DNA of 64,000 bases from Armatimonadota bacterium (GTDB lineage Bacteria > Armatimonadota > Fimbriimonadia > Fimbriimonadales > Fimbriimonadaceae): the NCBI GenBank assembly GCA_016125185.1, contig WGMG01000006.1, positions 62,001 through 126,000 of the forward strand, written 5' to 3'. The notes beneath the pieces were generated by a model, which saw nothing but the letters and a program-made list of their open reading frames with translations, made no database searches and was not told the DNA's origin. How positions within the stretch are numbered: the first letter of the stretch is position 1; each line of letters opens with the position of its first letter. Of this stretch, positions 60,143 through 64,000 are shown piece after piece. The position numbers and the translations under genes were made by a program.

Positions 60143-62667
60143 GCGGCCTTCTGGGCCTCGCCAACGGCGCGTGCAACCAGGTCTTCGAACGGCAACGGCC
60201 GAGCAAAGTAGAAGCCCTGGCTGTACTCCACGCCAAGGTTGGCGAGGAATACGTATTGGGCTTCGCTCTCGATGCCTTCTGCCACAATCTGCAGGTTCAA
60301 CGCACGGGCAAGCCGGACGATGGTGCCTAGCACCTCTTCTTGCTTGCGGTCGACGCCGATGCCATCCACAAACTTCTTATCGATCTTGAGGCAGTTGAAC
60401 GGCAGGCTGGCCAAGGTCGCGAGCGACGAGTAGCCGGTTCCAAAGTCATCGATGGCGAGCGAGAAGCCACGCTCCTGAAGCTGAGTCAGCATCGAGACGC
60501 ACTCGCCCGAGTCGTGCATGATCGACGATTCGGTGATCTCGATCAGCATGTTCTTCTGGCTGATGCCCCACTTGTCGAGGGCCGAATGGAAAACGTTCAG
60601 GGTCGACTGGTTCTTGAGTTGCCGCAGCGACATGTTGAGGCTGATCACGATCTTCGAATCTCTCGTTTGCTGGGCGAAACTTGCGATGGCGCGGGCGGCC
60701 TCATCGATGACGAAGTTTCCAAGGTCGTTGATGAAGTCGGACTCTTCGGCGATCGGGATAAACGTTCCTGGCGATACCGGACCGAATCGACTGGAGTTCC
60801 AGCGAAGCAGTGCTTCTGCCTTAACCAGCTTCTTCGTCTTGTTGCAGTAGATCGGCTGGAACATCAGATAGAATTCGCGGTCGATCAGTGCCTGGCGCAT
60901 CGCCGTTTCGAGTTCCACTCGCATCTTGGCCTTGAAGCTCATCTCCGGCTTGTAAGCCACCGGGTAGTTGGTGAGGTTCTTTCGGGCATTCTCGAGGGCG
61001 AGGTTGATCTTTCGAAGTAGGGTGGCGGCATTGTCACCATCAACCGAACTGACAAAGCCCATGCGACAAACCTTCGCGATTTCGACGCCGTCGATGTAGG
61101 TTGGCTTCTGGCAGATTTCGTCCACCCTTCCAACCAGCCAAGACATCGTCGAATCCTCGGGCACGATCACAACAAAGTCGTCTCCCGCAAGGTGGCCCAC
61201 AATTCCGTTCGTGCCTACGCCTTCGCTCAACTGCTGGCCGAATTCGTGCAGGAGCTTGTCGGCCACTTCGGCGCCCCACGACTCGTTCACGTTTCGGAAA
61301 TTGCCAATCTCGATGCCGATCACGCTGATCTGATGACTCTTTTCAAGCAGTTCATTCATGACGTCGTGGATTCGGGTTCGGTTGATCAGCCCAGTGATGG
61401 TGTCATAGTAGGCCAGCCGACGAATCTCATCGTTGCGCCGCTTCGGCTCGGTGACGTCGCGTACAAATCCGTGGATCGACACGCTGCCATCTGGCTCATA
61501 GTCAAAATCTAATTGCTCTTCGAACCAAAGCTCTTCTGTATCAGTATTGAGTCGATACTCGCTGGTGAGCGAAGAGAGTTTGCCGTCGAATGCGAAGCCG
61601 AGGAGTTTCTCCCAAACCAATCGGTCCTCAGGATTTCGCCGTTTGTCCCAAGCTTGCTCGAAAGACACGCCGTCCTTAGCCAAGTCGTTGGCAAGCCAAT
61701 CGAAGTGCGGTTCGTATTTCAGGCCAGCTTTCCAGATCATGCCTTCATTCGTCTTCCACGCTTTTCCGTTCCAGACCAAACATCCGGCGTTCGAAAGGGT
61801 GCTGATGAGCGAACCGCTGATTTCCTCGCTGGCATTCATGGCCTCGAGCAGTTCGGCTTCGGTCTTCGAGAGCTTCTTCCTCTGCTCGATCATTTCGGCC
61901 GTCAGCACGAGGTTATCGCGATGCGAAGCCCACAGGAAGGCGACCGAGAACAGGGCAAGCAAGACGGCCACGATTGCGGTGGCGTAGATTCCATACTCTA
62001 GTGCGCCAAACAGGGCATCTCGGTCGGCCTGAAATCCGCCAAACTGCATGTCGACAGCCAAAATGGCTTTGACCTTTCCGTCCTTGCCAACCAGGGGTCG
62101 GTACCCGGTAACGTACATGCCCATTGGGCCAGTTTTTGTCACCCGTTCGACGGTCGGAACGACCTTCTTGTTGGACTTGAATAGCTCCGCCGGATGCGTC
62201 TTTAAAATCTGATTGACGTCTTGCGTCGGTTGGAGCGGCACTGACTTACGATATTGGGTCGCATCCACCAAGTAGTAGGCGCTGTTCCCTCGAATTTCCA
62301 GCGTGTAAGCCCGCAAGGCGTTGGGATAGCTGTGCAGGAAGTTCTTGATCGTCTTTTGGGTCGATAGATACGCTTTTGACTTCTTCGATCCTGCCTTTGC
62401 GATTTCCTGCTGGGCGTCAGCGTCGAGGATGCGGGCGAGATAGGCAGATGCGTTGCGAACGTGCTCGACGCGGGTGTCGAACACTTGGTCGAGCGACTTC
62501 CGGTACATGATGTACGTGGAAATACTGCCGCCGACAAAGGAAACCAAAAGCACGAAAATCGCGACATTGAAGACCTGGCGACCCGAGGCGTCGTTCCGCC
62601 ACAGGCTGAAGCCTTTCTTTTTCCCGTATGTGAATCGCTTTTGTTTCTTGCGCCAAGGTGCCTGCAT
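60139..62667 (-). CDS. GGDEF/EAL protein with sensory N-terminus (probable c-di-GMP phosphodiesterase)
   Basis: 842 residues from ATG 62667; the frame continues to 62955 but overlaps flhA. TM1 (~31-54), periplasmic sensor, TM2 (~240-262), PAS (~290-400), GGDEF-like domain, EAL domain (~580-835). The GGDEF motif reads AGDDF, so cyclase activity is doubtful. EAL is intact: EALLRW, EITESS, DDFGTGYSS, KIDKKF, VAEGIE. Divergent from flhA, so linked to motility control. Confidence 0.93.
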   Translation of the reverse strand: MQAPWRKKQKRFTYGKKKGFSLWRNDASGRQVFNVAIFVLLVSFVGGSISTYIMYRKSLDQVFDTRVEHVRNASAYLARILDADAQQEIAKAGSKKSKAYLSTQKTIKNFLHSYPNALRAYTLEIRGNSAYYLVDATQYRKSVPLQPTQDVNQILKTHPAELFKSNKKVVPTVERVTKTGPMGMYVTGYRPLVGKDGKVKAILAVDMQFGGFQADRDALFGALEYGIYATAIVAVLLALFSVAFLWASHRDNLVLTAEMIEQRKKLSKTEAELLEAMNASEEISGSLISTLSNAGCLVWNGKAWKTNEGMIWKAGLKYEPHFDWLANDLAKDGVSFEQAWDKRRNPEDRLVWEKLLGFAFDGKLSSLTSEYRLNTDTEELWFEEQLDFDYEPDGSVSIHGFVRDVTEPKRRNDEIRRLAYYDTITGLINRTRIHDVMNELLEKSHQISVIGIEIGNFRNVNESWGAEVADKLLHEFGQQLSEGVGTNGIVGHLAGDDFVVIVPEDSTMSWLVGRVDEICQKPTYIDGVEIAKVCRMGFVSSVDGDNAATLLRKINLALENARKNLTNYPVAYKPEMSFKAKMRVELETAMRQALIDREFYLMFQPIYCNKTKKLVKAEALLRWNSSRFGPVSPGTFIPIAEESDFINDLGNFVIDEAARAIASFAQQTRDSKIVISLNMSLRQLKNQSTLNVFHSALDKWGISQKNMLIEITESSIMHDSGECVSMLTQLQERGFSLAIDDFGTGYSSLATLASLPFNCLKIDKKFVDGIGVDRKQEEVLGTIVRLARALNLQIVAEGIESEAQYVFLANLGVEYSQGFYFARPLPFEDLVARAVGEAQKAA

Positions 62668-62832
62668 AACCCTGAAGAAGCGGCGTTCCCAAACCGGCTT
62701 CCACAGACTCTTGTTCCACAGTCCAGCCCTGTTTATTGGGTACAAAGCACTCCTTAGCCGACTTTTGGGAGGAACCCGAGGAAATTGCCGGATTTGGCCT
62801 GAAGTTCTAGAGGTTTGGTGCCAAACATTCCA

Positions 62833-64000
62833 ATGAGCGCTCTTTGCGTCTCTGGGTTTATGCAAACGTTCGCCAAGATTCTTAAGCACACCGACGTCCT
62901 CCTCGGAGTCGGCCTCCTCTTGGTGGTTTCGATGCTCATTTTGCCGCTCCCACACTGGGCGGTGGACCTTGGTCTTGTCATGGCGATCGGGTCGTCGGTC
63001 ATGATCCTTTTGACCTCAGTCAACGTCTCCGATCCGCTTCAATTTTCCGTCTTCCCGTCGATGCTTGTCATCACGACGCTGTTCCGACTGGCGCTCAGTA
63101 TCGCCGCCACCAAACTCATTCTTGGCACCGGTCAGGCTGGCCATGTCATCGAGACGTTCGGTAACTTCGTCATGGGTGGCGACTTCGTGGTCGGCTTTGT
63201 CGCGTTCCTTATCTTGGTCGTCGTCCAGTTCGTCGTCATCACGAACGGTGCCGGACGCGTGTCAGAAGTCGTCGCGCGGTTCACCTTGGATGCGATGCCA
63301 GGTAAGCAGATGGCGATCGACGCCGATCTCGCCGCGGGCCTCATCGACGAAGAAATGGCCAAAGAGCGCCGCAAAAAGATCAAGCAGGAAGCGGACTTCT
63401 ACGGTGCGATGGACGGTGCCTCGAAGTTCGTGAAGGGCGATGCTATCGCCTCGATCCTCATCATCATTATCAACATCATCGGCGGCTTCGCGGTCGGCTT
63501 CTTCAAGGGCCAAAGCGATCCGTTGACGATCCTCAAAACGTATTCGCTACTCAGCGTGGGCGAAGGTCTGACCTCGCAGTTGCCCGCACTGCTCATCAGC
63601 TCTGCTAGCGGTCTTTTGGTCACTCGTGCCGGCCAGGATCGAACGATGGCGGGCGAAGTCGCTTCTCAGATTTTCAACCAGCCCAAGGCGCTCTTGGTTG
63701 GATCTGGCTCCATCGCGGCATTTGGTTTAGTGCCTGGCTTCCCGGCGACTCTGTTCTTCGGTGCCGGTGCCATCATGTTCGGTTTGTACCGCTTTGCCAT
63801 CAGCAATCCAGGCGTCTCAAAGATGTTTGATCCCGCTCCCGAGAAGCCGAAGCAGGAAGCGGCTCCCGCTCCGGCACCGACTGGACCGGAAGCGGTTCTG
63901 CCTTTGCTGGCCGTCGATCCCATCGAGATCGAAATAGGTTACGGCCTGACCAAACTGGCTGACCCCAAGGTCGGTGGTGACCTGTCCGATCGGATTGCCT
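62833..64000 (+). CDS. flhA: Flagellar biosynthesis protein FlhA (partial)
   Basis: Runs off the window end; 389 codons seen. N-terminal helices, then the FHIPEP loop (RLALSIAATKLILG), ARFTLDAMPGKQMAIDADL and FYGAMDGASKFVKGDAIA, and the start of the C-terminal domain (VDPIEIEIGYGL). Core of the flagellar export gate. Non-flagellar SctV is less likely from these motifs. ATG 62860 or GTG 62818 are alternative starts. Confidence 0.93.
   Translation, partial: MSALCVSGFMQTFAKILKHTDVLLGVGLLLVVSMLILPLPHWAVDLGLVMAIGSSVMILLTSVNVSDPLQFSVFPSMLVITTLFRLALSIAATKLILGTGQAGHVIETFGNFVMGGDFVVGFVAFLILVVVQFVVITNGAGRVSEVVARFTLDAMPGKQMAIDADLAAGLIDEEMAKERRKKIKQEADFYGAMDGASKFVKGDAIASILIIIINIIGGFAVGFFKGQSDPLTILKTYSLLSVGEGLTSQLPALLISSASGLLVTRAGQDRTMAGEVASQIFNQPKALLVGSGSIAAFGLVPGFPATLFFGAGAIMFGLYRFAISNPGVSKMFDPAPEKPKQEAAPAPAPTGPEAVLPLLAVDPIEIEIGYGLTKLADPKVGGDLSDRIA

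Noticed and set aside
62668-62955. Longer N-terminus for the GGDEF/EAL protein
   Set aside because: It runs into the divergent flhA coding region and looks like antisense sequence.
62833-64000. Type III secretion SctV instead of FlhA
   Set aside because: The linker and start of the C-terminal domain look flagellar and an adjacent c-di-GMP gene fits motility, though the gene is truncated.
1-64000. CRISPR arrays, insertion sequences, prophage or integrases
   Set aside because: I found no regularly spaced repeats, transposase or integrase motifs, or terminal inverted repeats; the LexA-like gene has no phage neighbours.

Overview
The window (about 58% G+C by eye, densely coded on both strands) looks like chromosome of a diderm, flagellated, PEP-CTERM-bearing bacterium. 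Apolipoprotein N-acyltransferase (Lnt), several lipoproteins, and an outer-membrane barrel ending in Phe argue for an outer membrane. flhA at the right edge argues for flagella. An actinobacterial-style proteasome alpha homologue and many orphan secreted proteins suggest Armatimonadota, perhaps Fimbriimonadia. That placement is inference from gene content; no rRNA is present. I see no insertion sequence, prophage, integrase or CRISPR array.

Layout. 1-12.7 kb: a leftward lnt / histidine-phosphatase group, a PrpB-like lyase, an amidase, a GH20-like glycosidase, an alpha/beta hydrolase, hemW, and an M28 peptidase with a 5'-nucleotidase C-terminal-like protein. 12.7-15.7 kb: rplK standing alone, a pseudopilin-like protein, and a rightward trio of TPR-like protein, small secreted repeat peptide and ECF-like sigma factor. 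15.7-22 kb: AhpD-like protein, EamA transporter, M23 peptidase with a structured leader RNA, citrate synthase, and a large secreted orphan. 22-26.5 kb: purD, proteasome-alpha homologue overlapping rqcH/NFACT, an IPT/TIG lipoprotein, and an SRAP protein lacking its catalytic Cys. 26.5-34.7 kb: chemoreceptor overlapping a di-haem peroxidase, purB, trpB. 34.7-40.5 kb: GH172/DUF2961 protein, a LexA-like repressor with palindromic sites, a trypsin-like protease, a phytanoyl-CoA dioxygenase. 40.5-44.6 kb: a TetR-HlyD-ABC efflux operon resembling cecR-ybhGFSR. 44.6-57.3 kb: tRNA-Ser(UGA), tRNA-Arg(GCG), aldo/keto reductase, MerC-like protein, proline dehydrogenase, dusB, PEP-CTERM protease, PAP2, HAD, YgfZ, LmeA-like, degenerate J-domain-like protein, outer-membrane barrel, hisS. 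57.3-64 kb: a 600-residue orphan, an aldo/keto reductase, a GGDEF/EAL protein divergent from flhA (cut by the window edge).

Gene starts. A recurring feature is a -10-like hexamer placed exactly 6-7 nt before the start codon with no Shine-Dalgarno. I count at least fourteen cases on both strands. This implies widespread leaderless transcripts, alongside a minority of genes with strong Shine-Dalgarno sequences (rplK, sigma factor, M23 peptidase). I used the spacing to choose several starts.

Main leads: (1) a proteasome-alpha homologue translationally coupled to RqcH, hinting that ribosome quality control may feed a proteasome; (2) the TPR / secreted-peptide / sigma-factor cassette; (3) the M23 leader RNA; (4) hemW apparently starting at ATA; (5) an active-site-degenerate SRAP protein; (6) exact 26-residue repeats in the efflux adaptor.
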